A stretch of 64,000 bases of DNA from Methanobacteriota archaeon (GCA_020725925.1 DYTN01000007.1:16783-80782), one strand, 5' to 3'. Numbered from the stretch's first letter, positions 25,938-35,477 are shown. Made by a program: numbers and translations. Notes: generated by a model not told the origin, from the sequence alone.

Positions 25938-26062
25938 GCGGCATCCTGGCGCACTCATTCAAACCCGGGAAGACGAGGAAGGCCTCGTCCGTGGATTCAG
26001 TATACCAGACCTGCGGTGGCCCATCTGTTGCCCGAGCCTCGATGATAATTGCCACAACTATG

Positions 26063-26070
26063 TTTAAGTA
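26063..26070 (+). promoter_or_regulatory. TATA box for the membrane KaiC-like gene
   Basis: tttaagta is about 70 bases before the ATG at 26138. Transcription should start near 26092, and a purine-rich stretch (GGGAAGGGCAGAGG) precedes the start codon. Confidence 0.6.
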
Positions 26071-26137
26071 GGCTTAGGGCGCTTTTCGCCCAACGGTTCC
26101 ACGGGACCATCAGGATTGTTGGGAAGGGCAGAGGACA

Positions 26138-28990
26138 ATGGCCCCCAGGTCTTCATCCAGGAAACCACCTCCGGCTAGGCTCTCCTCTCAGCGCCCCTCG
26201 TCCGAGCAGATCGAGTCTGCCGAGGTGAGGCGCTCCCGGAAGGCGGCAATACTGCAGCTCAAGATAGGACGCTTGGCGCACACGATCGGGATAGCTTCTG
26301 CCCTATCACTCGCACTCACAGCCGTCATCGCGTATGGGCTGATCAACTGGGATTTCCTGCGGGACGCCCCCGAGATGCTCACGATCCTCAAGTGGATAAT
26401 CCCATTGGTCGCCGGAGCTGCGGTGGCCGCTGTGGCAATCGCCGTCAAATGGGAACCATATGTTGCGGACAGGGAAGAGCCTCACTTCGTATTGAGCATA
26501 GTTGCGTTCGTGGTCCCTGTGTTCATAATCACGCTCATAGTGTTGGACGAGTACGACTACGTCCAGCTAGGCAGACCCGATTGGCTCTATCCAGTGTCCC
26601 TTTTGGGCGTGTGCCTTACCGAGATATCGCTCGCGATGGTCTGGGAGGGCAACAGCTCCAGGAGGACCATCAGCGTCGTCTCCGCCATGTTCCCGGTCGC
26701 ACTGCTCGTGTTCCCGATGGTTTTCCACTTCACTCCCGAGGAGCTCGCCAGCATATTGCCCATGGCCTATCTTGGCAGCGCCGTGGCGATCCACCTCAGC
26801 GGAGCAATGCTGCACATCATCGCCAGCTCGACCTCCGTACAGCAGCGGGAGGTGCTCAAGGCGAGCGACAGCAAGCTCAGGGAGCAGCTCCAGGAGCTCG
26901 ACAAGAAGCGGCATGCGCTCGTGTACAGGGAGGACGCGTTGCGGTCCAGGGAGTCCGACCTCGAGAGCTATGAGAAGCGGCTCTCGGACGAGATGGCCTC
27001 GATTGAGGAGAGGAAGCAGCAGGTCACTGCCACCGAGGCCGAGGTGGAACAAAGGCTGCAGCACGTGAGGCAGGAAAAGCAGAGGCTCTCGACGCAGCAG
27101 TCAGAGCTCGAGAGCCAGAACGAAACCCTCCAGCTCAAACTGGCGGACATCGAGGCCCAGAAGAGGGAGCTTGAGAAGCGCTTCAAGTCCGTCGAAACTA
27201 GGGATCAGGCACTGCTTGGGAGGGAGCGCGACTCCAGCAAGCTCGTGCTCGAGATACAGGCGCGCGAGCGCGAGGTGAGGAACAGGCTCGCGGACGTCGA
27301 GAACGAGGAGTCGATGCTGGACAGCCTGCGCAAGGAGCTCGACGCGATGCAGGGCGCGCTCGCCGAGAGGGAGAAGCAGATAGGCGTGCGCGAGAGCGCC
27401 CTGGACATGAAGACCCTCGAAATAGCTGCGGCGAGGGAGCAGCTGGGGCAGGTGACTGCGGAGAAGAGCACGGTCAAGGGCCTCGAGCAGCAGCTTCTGA
27501 TGAAGCAGGAGTCCCTCACGGAGAAGGAGATAGCGCTCAAGGCGCTGGAGGACGAAATCCGCCAGAAGTCCGAGAAGGCCGAGCGCCTGGCAGTCCGCGC
27601 AGATAAGCAGATTACCGAACTAGTTGAGAAGGAGGGCTCGATCCTGGCCAGGGAGAAGGCTCTGGCAGATGGCGAAACCAAGCTGAGGAGCGAGCTCTCA
27701 GGACTCAGCAACCGCCTGCAGGAGGTCGAAAGCGTCCGCGGGCTCATGAGCGACAAGGAGAAGCAGTACTACACCCTCACCGAGACCACAAGGACCAAGC
27801 TGTCCTCCATTGAGGCCAGGGAGGAGGACATGGTCCGCAAGATGCTCGCGCTGGAGAAGCGGGAGGAGAAGATCAAGGAACTCGAGTCTCGTTTCAGGCA
27901 AGAGCACGAGACAATCAACACCAAGCTCCGGCAGCTTATAGAGAAGGAGAAGGACCTGAAAGCCCATGAAGCCGAGCTCGGCCTCAAGCAGGCAGAGCTG
28001 AAGGCGATGGAGCGCGAGATCCTCGAGAGCGTCGAAGAGGTCGAGGAGGTCAGGGCGGAGCTGCCAGCAGAGGGGGAGGACGAACGAGAGAGGGCACTCG
28101 CGTACCGGGAGCGCAGGTTCGTCGAGCGCGAGCGGGAGGCCAAGTCCAAGCTGTACCAGCGCGAGAAGGAGCTCGAGAAGCGCGAGCAATCGCTGAGGGC
28201 GCACTTGGCCAAGGACATCGAGGAGATGGAAGAGGCGGTCCAGGAGGAGTACTCAGGCGAGAAGGTCAAGACAGGCATTGACCGGCTGGACGACCTCATG
28301 ATGGGTGGTATGCCGTTCGGGTCGAACGTGCTGTGCGTGGGCCCGCCGTTCATAGGCAAGGAGGTCGCGATGCTGCTCTTCGTTGCCGAGGGCCTCAAGA
28401 AGGGCGTGCCAGCGATCATAGTCATCACATCGAAGAACCCGACGGAGATCGCGAAGGAGATGGCTCCCATACTGCCGACCTTCAAGGAGTTCGAGCAGCT
28501 GGGGCTCGTCTGGTGGGTCGATGCGTCGGGCATGCAGCCGGGCGAGGAGGGCATGGCCGAGGAGGCTCATGTCGTGACGGTCGACAAGCCGGGGAACCTG
28601 AGCGCCGTGCAGGGCGCGATCGACAAGTGCGTCTCGGCGCTGAAGAGGCAGAAGCACCCGTACCTCAGGCTCGCCTACATGTCCCTTTCCATGAGCATCA
28701 CGCAGGCGGACGAGAAGAGCGCCTTCCAGTTCGTCCAGACGCTTGCGGGAAGGCTGAAGCAGGCAGGAGCGGTGTCGGTCTTCGCCGTGGAGAGGGGCAT
28801 GCACACGGAGCAGCAGCTCGAATCGATTCAGCACCACATGACCGGAGCCATCCAGTTCAAGACCGACAAGCAGAAGACGCTTCTCAGCATCCAGGGCGTC
28901 GGCGACGTCCAGACCAGAGACTGGGTCGAGTACAAGCACACGAACAAGGCCCTTATGATCGGAGCATTTTCGCTTGAGAGGATAAGGTAG
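26138..28990 (+). CDS. membrane-anchored coiled-coil protein with C-terminal KaiC/RecA-like domain
   Basis: 950 residues in three parts. About six transmembrane helices lie at 45-230 (for example LALTAVIAYGLI and WIIPLVAGAAVAAVAIAV). A very long, highly charged coiled coil runs from about 240 to 700. A KaiC/GvpD-type RecA domain begins near 707 (VKTGIDRLDDLMMGGMPFGS). Its P-loop reads GPPFIGKE, with Glu replacing the usual Thr/Ser after Lys, so ATP hydrolysis may be altered. A conserved AYMSLSMSITQADEKSAFQF segment and a final GAFSLERIR follow. The role is unknown; signalling, gene positioning or envelope scaffolding are guesses. Confidence 0.8.
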   Translation: MAPRSSSRKPPPARLSSQRPSSEQIESAEVRRSRKAAILQLKIGRLAHTIGIASALSLALTAVIAYGLINWDFLRDAPEMLTILKWIIPLVAGAAVAAVAIAVKWEPYVADREEPHFVLSIVAFVVPVFIITLIVLDEYDYVQLGRPDWLYPVSLLGVCLTEISLAMVWEGNSSRRTISVVSAMFPVALLVFPMVFHFTPEELASILPMAYLGSAVAIHLSGAMLHIIASSTSVQQREVLKASDSKLREQLQELDKKRHALVYREDALRSRESDLESYEKRLSDEMASIEERKQQVTATEAEVEQRLQHVRQEKQRLSTQQSELESQNETLQLKLADIEAQKRELEKRFKSVETRDQALLGRERDSSKLVLEIQAREREVRNRLADVENEESMLDSLRKELDAMQGALAEREKQIGVRESALDMKTLEIAAAREQLGQVTAEKSTVKGLEQQLLMKQESLTEKEIALKALEDEIRQKSEKAERLAVRADKQITELVEKEGSILAREKALADGETKLRSELSGLSNRLQEVESVRGLMSDKEKQYYTLTETTRTKLSSIEAREEDMVRKMLALEKREEKIKELESRFRQEHETINTKLRQLIEKEKDLKAHEAELGLKQAELKAMEREILESVEEVEEVRAELPAEGEDERERALAYRERRFVEREREAKSKLYQREKELEKREQSLRAHLAKDIEEMEEAVQEEYSGEKVKTGIDRLDDLMMGGMPFGSNVLCVGPPFIGKEVAMLLFVAEGLKKGVPAIIVITSKNPTEIAKEMAPILPTFKEFEQLGLVWWVDASGMQPGEEGMAEEAHVVTVDKPGNLSAVQGAIDKCVSALKRQKHPYLRLAYMSLSMSITQADEKSAFQFVQTLAGRLKQAGAVSVFAVERGMHTEQQLESIQHHMTGAIQFKTDKQKTLLSIQGVGDVQTRDWVEYKHTNKALMIGAFSLERIR

Positions 28991-29040
28991 CTTATACCTC
29001 GAGGGCTCTCTGTCCTCACGCAGGGCCGAGGGTCTCACCG

Positions 29041-30003
29041 ATGATCCAGCATGGGAACGGCATCCTGGTGGAAGTGGACGGTCGGAAGTTCAGGTTCGAT
29101 CCTCGCAGGGTCAACCAGGACGACACGTGCATGATTTCGCATGCGCACACGGACCACCTGCCGACCTCGTTCAGGGGCAGCTCGGTCGTGTGCTCGCAGA
29201 TAACCCGCGACTTCGTGAAGCTGCGCAGGAACAAGGAAGTCCAGATCGTGGATGACGAGCACGTGAGGCAGCTCGAGGCGGGGCATATAGCCGGCTCGCA
29301 GATGTTCCTCGTGGAGGGGGAGAAGAAGGTGCTCTACACCGGCGACTTCTGCACGAGGGAGAAGGAGCACACGAAGGCTGCCATGCCGCACAAGTGCGAT
29401 GTGCTGATCATGGAGGCGACCTACGGGAAGCCGCACTATGTGTTCCCGGACCATGCCGAGATGATGGCAGTGGTGAAGGATTGGCTCAACGATATCATGC
29501 GCGCAGACGGCATCGCCGTTCTGTACGCATACCCTCTCGGCAAGTCCCAGGAGCTGAGCGCGTACCTGAGGGACTTCCCGCTGTTGCTGCATGGGGCCAT
29601 CGCGGAGAACAACCGACTGCTTCGAGCGCATGGAATGACACTCTCCGACGTGGAATACGACCAGCATCTCGCAATCCCTCCGTTCGTCTACATCACATCG
29701 GGCCTCGGTCGGGATCTCGCGAGGGTGGAATCGCTGAAGAAGAAGGGGGCCAAGACGGCTGCGTTCTCGGGGTGGGCGCTCGACAGGGACTTCGTGAGCG
29801 TCTCACGGGCGAACGAGGCGTTCCCAGTATCCGACCACTGCGGGTTCGACGAGCTCGTGGAGTTCGCCAGGAGATGCGATCCTGAGGCGGTCTTCACGAC
29901 GCACGGCTTCGCCAAGGAGCTGGCAAATCACCTGAGGCGCAACCTCGGCATCCAAGCGCAGCCGCTGGTGGCCAGGCAGAGGACTCTGGACCATTTCTGC
30001 TAA
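29041..30003 (+). CDS. beta-CASP metallo-beta-lactamase nuclease (CPSF/Ysh1-like exonuclease)
   Basis: 320 residues. The metal-binding motif ISHAHTDHLP is near residue 34. GHIAGSQMFLVEG and YTGDFCTREKEHT supply further ligands, and ATYGKPHYVFP is motif-4 like. The beta-CASP part includes AYPLGKSQELSAYL and SDHCGFDELVEFARRCDP, then FTTHGFAKELANHL. Family members process or degrade RNA, or DNA ends. Its 3' end overlaps the convergent TruB gene by four bases. Confidence 0.85.
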   Translation: MIQHGNGILVEVDGRKFRFDPRRVNQDDTCMISHAHTDHLPTSFRGSSVVCSQITRDFVKLRRNKEVQIVDDEHVRQLEAGHIAGSQMFLVEGEKKVLYTGDFCTREKEHTKAAMPHKCDVLIMEATYGKPHYVFPDHAEMMAVVKDWLNDIMRADGIAVLYAYPLGKSQELSAYLRDFPLLLHGAIAENNRLLRAHGMTLSDVEYDQHLAIPPFVYITSGLGRDLARVESLKKKGAKTAAFSGWALDRDFVSVSRANEAFPVSDHCGFDELVEFARRCDPEAVFTTHGFAKELANHLRRNLGIQAQPLVARQRTLDHFC

Positions 30004-30974
30004 GCGCTCTTCTGCGAGCTTCCCCAGACTCGCATGTAGGTCCCGACTGGCATGAGGACTCTCGAGACATCCACTGCGAAACCCTCCTTTCGCTTGAGCA
30101 TCTCCTCAGCGTCCATGAGGGCCGTCCCGATGCCGACCCCCTCCCCGCTGAGCGTCATGACGGCGACGGTCCCGCCCTTGCGGATGGTCTCATCGATCGT
30201 GACGATCCCAGGGGCCGCGAGGCTCGCACCGTGGCATATCGCATCCACTGCGGAGTCCTTGACCTCCACCTTCGGGATCTGTGCCAGGAGCATCTCCTTG
30301 GGAAGGAGCATCTTCTTCAGGTGGGTGCTGTTGCCCGACCTGTGCTCCTCCAGCGAGTCCTTGAGGTCGTGGAGCGAGACGGCCATGTCCTCCGTCAGCA
30401 CGCCCGCTCTGGTCCGCCTCAGGTCCTGGAGGTGTGCTCCTACGCCTATCGCATCGCCCATGTCCACGCACAAGCTCCTGATGTATGTCCCCGCCTCACA
30501 GTCGACCATGAAGAGAACGTCCCTGTCGGACACTTCCAGCATCTTGAGCGACTCCACGATTCTCGTGCGCATCTCGCGCTTGACGGCCGAGCGCATCGGA
30601 GGGGTCTGGAAGATCTCGCCCGTGAACTCGTCGAATACCTCCGCGAGCCTCTTCTGGTCGACACTGCCGTGCATCTTCATGACGCCGACATAGGCCTTCG
30701 TGCCGTAGTGGAGGGCGTCCATCGCACGGACCGCGCTCCCCAGCCCGACTGGGAGCACGCCCGTGACCCTCGGGTCGAGCGTGCCGCCATGGGCCGCCTT
30801 GCTCGCGCCCGTCATCTGGCCGACCCAGCTGGTGACCTGGTGGGATGTGGGGCCCGCAGGCTTGTCGATGACGACGATGCCGTCCTTGAGCAGCTCCTCG
30901 ACGGTCCTGTCCTCCGGCCTCCTGCCCACGCCCGAGCTAACCGGCCTCTTCGACTTGACGAGCATCTTCGGCAA
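30000..30974 (-). CDS. truB: tRNA/rRNA pseudouridine synthase Cbf5/TruB
   Basis: 324 residues, the archaeal Cbf5 length. The catalytic region is KAAHGGTLDPRVTGVLPVGL (catalytic Asp in LDP). VVIDKPAGPTSHQVTSWV precedes it, and CEAGTYIRSLCVDMGDAIG follows. The C-terminal PUA domain covers VDAICHGASLAAPGIVTID onward. It acts with H/ACA guide RNAs or alone at tRNA position 55. It overlaps the end of cmk by 38 bases and closes the ribosomal protein operon. Confidence 0.95.
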   Translation of the reverse strand: MPKMLVKSKRPVSSGVGRRPEDRTVEELLKDGIVVIDKPAGPTSHQVTSWVGQMTGASKAAHGGTLDPRVTGVLPVGLGSAVRAMDALHYGTKAYVGVMKMHGSVDQKRLAEVFDEFTGEIFQTPPMRSAVKREMRTRIVESLKMLEVSDRDVLFMVDCEAGTYIRSLCVDMGDAIGVGAHLQDLRRTRAGVLTEDMAVSLHDLKDSLEEHRSGNSTHLKKMLLPKEMLLAQIPKVEVKDSAVDAICHGASLAAPGIVTIDETIRKGGTVAVMTLSGEGVGIGTALMDAEEMLKRKEGFAVDVSRVLMPVGTYMRVWGSSQKSA

Positions 30975-31503
30975 CCGCCTTCCTGGCCCTCTCGACTATC
31001 ATGTCCGCGATCCTGTCGGCGCGGGTGTTCGAGGAGTCGACCCAGAGGTCGTAGAAGGCCTTGTCGGTGGGGTCTATGCCGTAGTAGGCCTTGTAACGCT
31101 TCTTCTCAGACCTCTCCCGGGTGCGCATCTCCTTGAGAACGGCCTCGACCTCCCTTCCTTCCCTCTGCGCTACCCTCTGTATCCGGATGTCCTCCGCAGC
31201 GTCGACGTACACCGCGAACACCGGCACCTTCCTGCCCTTCAGCATCGGTCCCGCGAGCCTCCCCTCGAGCACGATGTTCTCGTTGGCGCGCGCGAGCGCG
31301 ACCATCCGCTCGTCGAGATCCTTGTCTATGGTCTCGTCCTCCTCCGCCAGCCTGCCGAAGGTGCCGAGGTCGAGCTTCCTCTCCTCCGCCATCTGCCTGA
31401 AGAGCTGCCCCACGAGGACGAAGTCGTAGTCCAGCCTGTTGGCCACGAGCATGCATATGGTCGTCTTGCCGCTCCCGGGTGGACCTGAAATGGCTATCCT
31501 CAT
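30937..31503 (-). CDS. cmk: cytidylate kinase (archaeal type)
   Basis: 188 residues from the ATG at 31503, which overlaps the stop of the EMC3-like gene (ATGA). The P-loop is MRIAISGPPGSGKTT at the N-terminus; the upstream open frame is a shadow. VLEGRLAGPML and the basic lid RIQRVAQREGREVEAVL are typical of archaeal CMP kinase, as is YYGIDPTDKAFYDLWVDSS. It phosphorylates CMP and dCMP. The position between secY/EMC3 and truB is the conserved archaeal one. Confidence 0.93.
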   Translation of the reverse strand: MRIAISGPPGSGKTTICMLVANRLDYDFVLVGQLFRQMAEERKLDLGTFGRLAEEDETIDKDLDERMVALARANENIVLEGRLAGPMLKGRKVPVFAVYVDAAEDIRIQRVAQREGREVEAVLKEMRTRERSEKKRYKAYYGIDPTDKAFYDLWVDSSNTRADRIADMIVERARKAVAEDARQVEEAG

Positions 31504-32207
31504 CCGGCCGCTCCCTCTTCCTCGATGTCCGAGCTCTCCGCGCCCTTCACCTTGAGCTCGCTCAGCCTGCGCCTGAAGCTGATGAACTTCAGGCTCCTGG
31601 TCAGCACCTGCCCGAAAGGCAGTGTCAGGAGCGAGTAGAGCAGGACCCAGTTGGGCAGCACGTTCGAGTGCTTCATGTCCGCGTCGAACGCCCACGGGAC
31701 GGAGAAGGTCGTGGACGAGAGGTCCAAGTACACGAAGTTCGCGAGCCATGCGAATATCGGTATGATGACCAGCATGGTCAAGGGCATCAGCTTGAGCTGC
31801 ATCTGGGACGCCTTGAGCGACTGCGCCATGATCTGCGGCTGGAGCTCCGTGAGCTTCTTGAGCTTGAAGGTGTTGTTGCTCGCCCTCGCCTCCCTGAGCT
31901 CCTTCTGGAAGGCCGAAGTGATCCTCGCGTTCCTCGCCTGGTCGACCCAGTCGACGAAGAAGTGCCTCACGCTTATGCTGAAGAAGCTCATGATGAGGCC
32001 GGTGAAGAGGAGCGTGAGAATGGGCTGATCGCCGTCGAAGCCGACCAGGGGCGTCAGGGGCACGCCGATTATCCTCCCGAGGCCCTGCCTCAGGTCGTTG
32101 TCGAACATGACGAACATTGCGAGCAGGAAGGCCATCATCACGATGAGCTGGTTCCCGAAGTCCGGCCTGGGAGGCCTCGCTCCTCCAGCGCCCCTGGAGC
32201 CCGCCAT
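31500..32207 (-). CDS. DUF106/EMC3-like membrane insertase of the Oxa1 superfamily
   Basis: 235 residues with three membrane segments (QLIVMMAFLLAMFVMFDN, ILTLLFTGLIMSFFSISV, LTMLVIIPIFAWLANFVYL), a cytoplasmic coiled coil (about 90-130) and a late hydrophobic stretch. This is the DUF106 group related to Ylp1, EMC3 and YidC, which helps insert membrane proteins. It lies directly after secY, the conserved position. Adenylate kinase, which often separates the two, is missing. Confidence 0.88.
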   Translation of the reverse strand: MAGSRGAGGARPPRPDFGNQLIVMMAFLLAMFVMFDNDLRQGLGRIIGVPLTPLVGFDGDQPILTLLFTGLIMSFFSISVRHFFVDWVDQARNARITSAFQKELREARASNNTFKLKKLTELQPQIMAQSLKASQMQLKLMPLTMLVIIPIFAWLANFVYLDLSSTTFSVPWAFDADMKHSNVLPNWVLLYSLLTLPFGQVLTRSLKFISFRRRLSELKVKGAESSDIEEEGAAG

Positions 32208-32211
32208 CCGA

Positions 32212-33789
32212 TCACTCGCCTCCGAAGAAGCCTCTGAGTACCGGATGCATCTCCATCATCTGCTCCCTGCCCATGGCATCGTAGAGCTGTATCATAATGC
32301 CCACGGCGAGGAGCACGCCGGTGCCCGACGCGTTCCCCACCGTGCCTATCAGGTCCGCGCCCGCTGCGAGCCCTCCGACCGTCGCCCCCGAGATGACAGT
32401 CACCACCGGTATGTACCTCTCCAGGACCCTCTTGAGGACCCTCGGGTCCCTCCTGAAGCCCGGGATCTGCATCCCGCTCGACTCGATCTGCGATGCGACC
32501 GCCTCCGGGCCCATGTTCGTCGTCTCGATCCAGAACTTCGCGAACAGGACGGAGCCCAGGACCATGACGCCCACGTAGACCATGACATGGATGCCTATCT
32601 GGTACCTCTCCTTGTCCAGCCCCAGCCCGCTGAGATAGCTGTCGCTAAGAAGAGGCAAAAGCCAGTCGCCGACGCCGTTGATCGTGGATAGGTAGTACGC
32701 CAGCCCGCCGGACGGCCTCGTGGCGTCTGCATCGTAGTAGCCGAGCATCCAGTTCTCGCCCAGCAGGGGCACGTTCCGGAAGGACGGGTGGCTCCAGAAG
32801 AGCATCGAGAACATGCTCACGTTCGCCAGCAGGGCGGCCATGAGGATGACCGGGATGTTGGACGCGTAGATGAGCTTGATCGGGTACCTGCCCCGGGCTC
32901 CTCTCGCCCCTCCGTGCGCGAGCGGGAGCTCTATCCTGCTCGATTCCGTGTACGCGACGAACAGGAAGATGACTATTGTGCCTATGAGGGCCACCATCGG
33001 GTTCGGCTGCGCCAGGAAGATGCGCTCGTACCCGCCCCCTGAGAGCTCAGGGGCGGACATGTGGTGGAATAGGTAGATCGTCTTCGGGAGCGTGCCCGCC
33101 GGCGGGTTGTCGTAGGGGTCCATCGGGATTGCGTTGTCCACGGGGTGCCAGTTGAGCGACCCCGTGAATATCTGCTGCGCGACGCCCGCGGCGATGAAGA
33201 GCGATATGCCGCTCCCTATGCCCCACTTCGAGACCACCTCGTCCATGAGGAACACGAGGTACGAGCCGACGAAGAGCTGGACCACGATGAGCGTCCGGGC
33301 CAGGGCGAGTCCGTTGCCCGCCCAGATGCCTTCCATGCCGTCCCTGAACCTCGAGGTCGGCTCCATGAAGCCGTAGACCTGCGGCACCGCCTCGACGACT
33401 ATCATGATTATCACCAGGAGCTTCTGTGTGCCCTGGTACACCGCCTTGTCCTCGTCTTCCTTGAGGTTGAGCTTGATGATCTTCGCGCCCGTGAAGAGCT
33501 GCATGATGATCGAGCCGGTGACGATGGGCCCTATCCCCAGGTGCATGAGCGAGAACTGCGCGCCCGCGAGTATCGCCCTGTACTGGGCGAACAGGTCCAC
33601 ACCCTCTCCTGTGTTCACGCCATAGATCACGATGTTGGTCATGGCGAAGTACAGGACCAGGATGAGGACGAGCCACATCATCTTCGTCCGGAAGTGCACA
33701 TGCCCCTCGGGCCTGGTCACCGCCGGAATCCTCGACGTGATCGGCTTGAGCTTGTAGAGCATGCTTCTTTCTTCTTTCTCCTCGGCCAT
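32212..33789 (-). CDS. secY: preprotein translocase subunit SecY
   Basis: 525 residues from the ATG at 33789 (MAEEKEERSMLYKLKPI), with GGAAGGGTG just upstream. About ten transmembrane helices. Signature stretches are GIGPIVTGSIIMQLFTGAKI in the second helix, then SKWGIGSGISLFIAAGVAQQI, and PIKLIYASNIPVILMAAL. This is the channel for Sec export. It is somewhat longer than many archaeal SecY proteins. It sits after uL15 as in other archaea. Confidence 0.97.
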   Translation of the reverse strand: MAEEKEERSMLYKLKPITSRIPAVTRPEGHVHFRTKMMWLVLILVLYFAMTNIVIYGVNTGEGVDLFAQYRAILAGAQFSLMHLGIGPIVTGSIIMQLFTGAKIIKLNLKEDEDKAVYQGTQKLLVIIMIVVEAVPQVYGFMEPTSRFRDGMEGIWAGNGLALARTLIVVQLFVGSYLVFLMDEVVSKWGIGSGISLFIAAGVAQQIFTGSLNWHPVDNAIPMDPYDNPPAGTLPKTIYLFHHMSAPELSGGGYERIFLAQPNPMVALIGTIVIFLFVAYTESSRIELPLAHGGARGARGRYPIKLIYASNIPVILMAALLANVSMFSMLFWSHPSFRNVPLLGENWMLGYYDADATRPSGGLAYYLSTINGVGDWLLPLLSDSYLSGLGLDKERYQIGIHVMVYVGVMVLGSVLFAKFWIETTNMGPEAVASQIESSGMQIPGFRRDPRVLKRVLERYIPVVTVISGATVGGLAAGADLIGTVGNASGTGVLLAVGIMIQLYDAMGREQMMEMHPVLRGFFGGE

Positions 33790-33841
33790 CTGCACCCTTC
33801 CTAGTCGCAGGAGTTCGTGGTCTATGCCCTGCCCTGTCTGT

Positions 33842-34267
33842 TCATTCCTTCAGCAGCGTTCCCCCGGCCTTCTTCAGCTTCTCCTCCGCACTCGCCGAGG
33901 CCTCGGGTACTTTGATCGTGACAGGCGTGGTCATCCTCCCGGAACCCAGGAGCTTGTCCACGCCGAGCTTCGCCAGGTCGACAGTCCACTTGCCGTCCTT
34001 GTGTTCCGCGTATCCATCCTTCGCTAGTGCTTGAAGGGACTGCTCGACCTCTGAGAGGTTCATAGTGACCTTGTCCCTCACCACGGACTGGGGCCTCTTG
34101 AACCCGTGGCGGCCGAAATGGTCAGGATCGTATTTAATCACGCTTATCCACTTGTGCTTGTGCAGGCCGGCGTTTCCCCGCCCGCCCCTGAGGCCAGCGC
34201 CCCTCCCGGCCTTCTTGCCCCGGCCGTGGGTCCTGCTGCCCCTGAACTTGCTCGTCCTGCTTACCAT
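33842..34267 (-). CDS. rpl15: 50S ribosomal protein uL15 (L15)
   Basis: 141 residues. The Gly/Arg-rich N-terminus FRGSRTHGRGKKAGRGAGLR and GGRGNAGLHKHKW are diagnostic for archaeal uL15, followed by DHFGRHGFKRPQ. It lies between uL30 and secY, with the start codon directly next to the uL30 stop. Confidence 0.96.
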   Translation of the reverse strand: MVSRTSKFRGSRTHGRGKKAGRGAGLRGGRGNAGLHKHKWISVIKYDPDHFGRHGFKRPQSVVRDKVTMNLSEVEQSLQALAKDGYAEHKDGKWTVDLAKLGVDKLLGSGRMTTPVTIKVPEASASAEEKLKKAGGTLLKE

Positions 34268-34756
34268 CTACTTCGCCTCCTTCAGCTTCGGGAGCATCTT
34301 GTCGATGAGCTTCTCCATGTCTGCGCCCCTGTAGCCGAGCGAGCCGCCGTCCACGAACGGTCTCCTCGTGCTCCTGTGCCCCTGCCTGGGCGGAGGGAGC
34401 CTTAGGACGGGCTTGAGCCCCTTCACGTCTGAGAACCGCGCCTCGCCCTTCTCGAGCGCCTTCGCGAAGGAGAGTATCGATGTGAACGCGGAGTTGTCCT
34501 TGACATAGGCGTCCGTGAGCCTTGCGCCCCCGGCCACCTCGCCCTTGTGGAACAGCAGGCGTGCGATCGCCTCTGGCGTCAGCTCCCCCCAGGTGACGTA
34601 GTCCTTCACCACCTGCAGCATGCCGCTGGTCGTGTCGTTTTTCGGGAGGACCGCGCAGTGGTTCACCCTGTTCAGCCTGAGCATGTCCATCGTCTCCACC
34701 GCCTGCCGCTGTATCTTCGCGTGTCCCCTCACCCTCACCACTGCGACTGCGGCCAT
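34268..34756 (-). CDS. rpl30: 50S ribosomal protein uL30 (L30)
   Basis: 162 residues from the ATG at 34756 (MAAVAVVRVRGHAKIQRQ); the open frame upstream is a shadow of uS5. DMLRLNRVNHCAVLPKND and DYVTWGELTPEAIARLL are typical of the long archaeal uL30, and the C-terminus GGSLGYRGADMEKLIDKML fits. Confidence 0.95.
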   Translation of the reverse strand: MAAVAVVRVRGHAKIQRQAVETMDMLRLNRVNHCAVLPKNDTTSGMLQVVKDYVTWGELTPEAIARLLFHKGEVAGGARLTDAYVKDNSAFTSILSFAKALEKGEARFSDVKGLKPVLRLPPPRQGHRSTRRPFVDGGSLGYRGADMEKLIDKMLPKLKEAK

Positions 34757-34757
34757 C

Positions 34758-35477
34758 CTACTCGCCCTCCTTGGTGGTCTCTGGCGCAGGCCCCTCGGGC
34801 TCCTCCTCTGGGGGCACACCGACGGACGCGACGTGTATCTGGGTCGGCCCCGAGACTATCTGGAGCCTGGACCTCTGCTCGTCCGTGACCCTGATCTGCG
34901 ATGTCTTCTTGAGCGCATCGAAGGTCGCGATGGAGTTGTTGATCGTGGTCTTCGTGTGCCCGCTCGTGAAGCCCCAGGAGTCCTTTATCCCGGCCATCTT
35001 AAGCACGCTCTTCCCGATGTCCCCGACTGCGAGGCCCGTGCCCCTTGGAGCCGGCTTCAACGTCACGTACACGGACCCCGAATGGCCCGTGACCTCGAAC
35101 GGGAGCGAGTGGGGCGTCAGGCAGCCGCACTGCCACGAGCCGCACCCGCGCTTGACCTCGATTATGTTCAGCTTCGCGACGTCGATGGCTGCCCTTATCG
35201 CGGGCCCGACCTCCTTGCCCTTGAGCCTCCCGAGGCCGACGAAACCGTCGTTGTTGCCGACGACGACTGTGATGGCGAACCTGACCCTCCGGCCAGAGTC
35301 GGTCATGCGCTGGACCATGTTCACGTCCAGCACCTCGTCCGCGAGCTCGGGCAGGAGTATGTCCACGATCTCCGCCTCCCTCAGGGGCAGCCTCGTCCTG
35401 AGCGCTTCGCTCATCGTGGTTATCTTGCCCTCGGCGACGAGCTTGCCCAGCCTCGTCTTGGGTACCCAGTCACCCAT
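34758..35477 (-). CDS. rps5: 30S ribosomal protein uS5 (S5)
   Basis: 239 residues from the ATG at 35477 ([14 protein letters not shown]). The RNA-binding core has [20 protein letters not shown] and the Gly-rich stretch [27 protein letters not shown] carries archaeal-type Cys residues. The C-terminus is an acidic Pro/Glu tail ([18 protein letters not shown]). Confidence 0.96.
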   Translation of the reverse strand: MGDWVPKTRLGKLVAEGKITTMSEALRTRLPLREAEIVDILLPELADEVLDVNMVQRMTDSGRRVRFAITVVVGNNDGFVGLGRLKGKEVGPAIRAAIDVAKLNIIEVKRGCGSWQCGCLTPHSLPFEVTGHSGSVYVTLKPAPRGTGLAVGDIGKSVLKMAGIKDSWGFTSGHTKTTINNSIATFDALKKTSQIRVTDEQRSRLQIVSGPTQIHVASVGVPPEEEPEGPAPETTKEGE

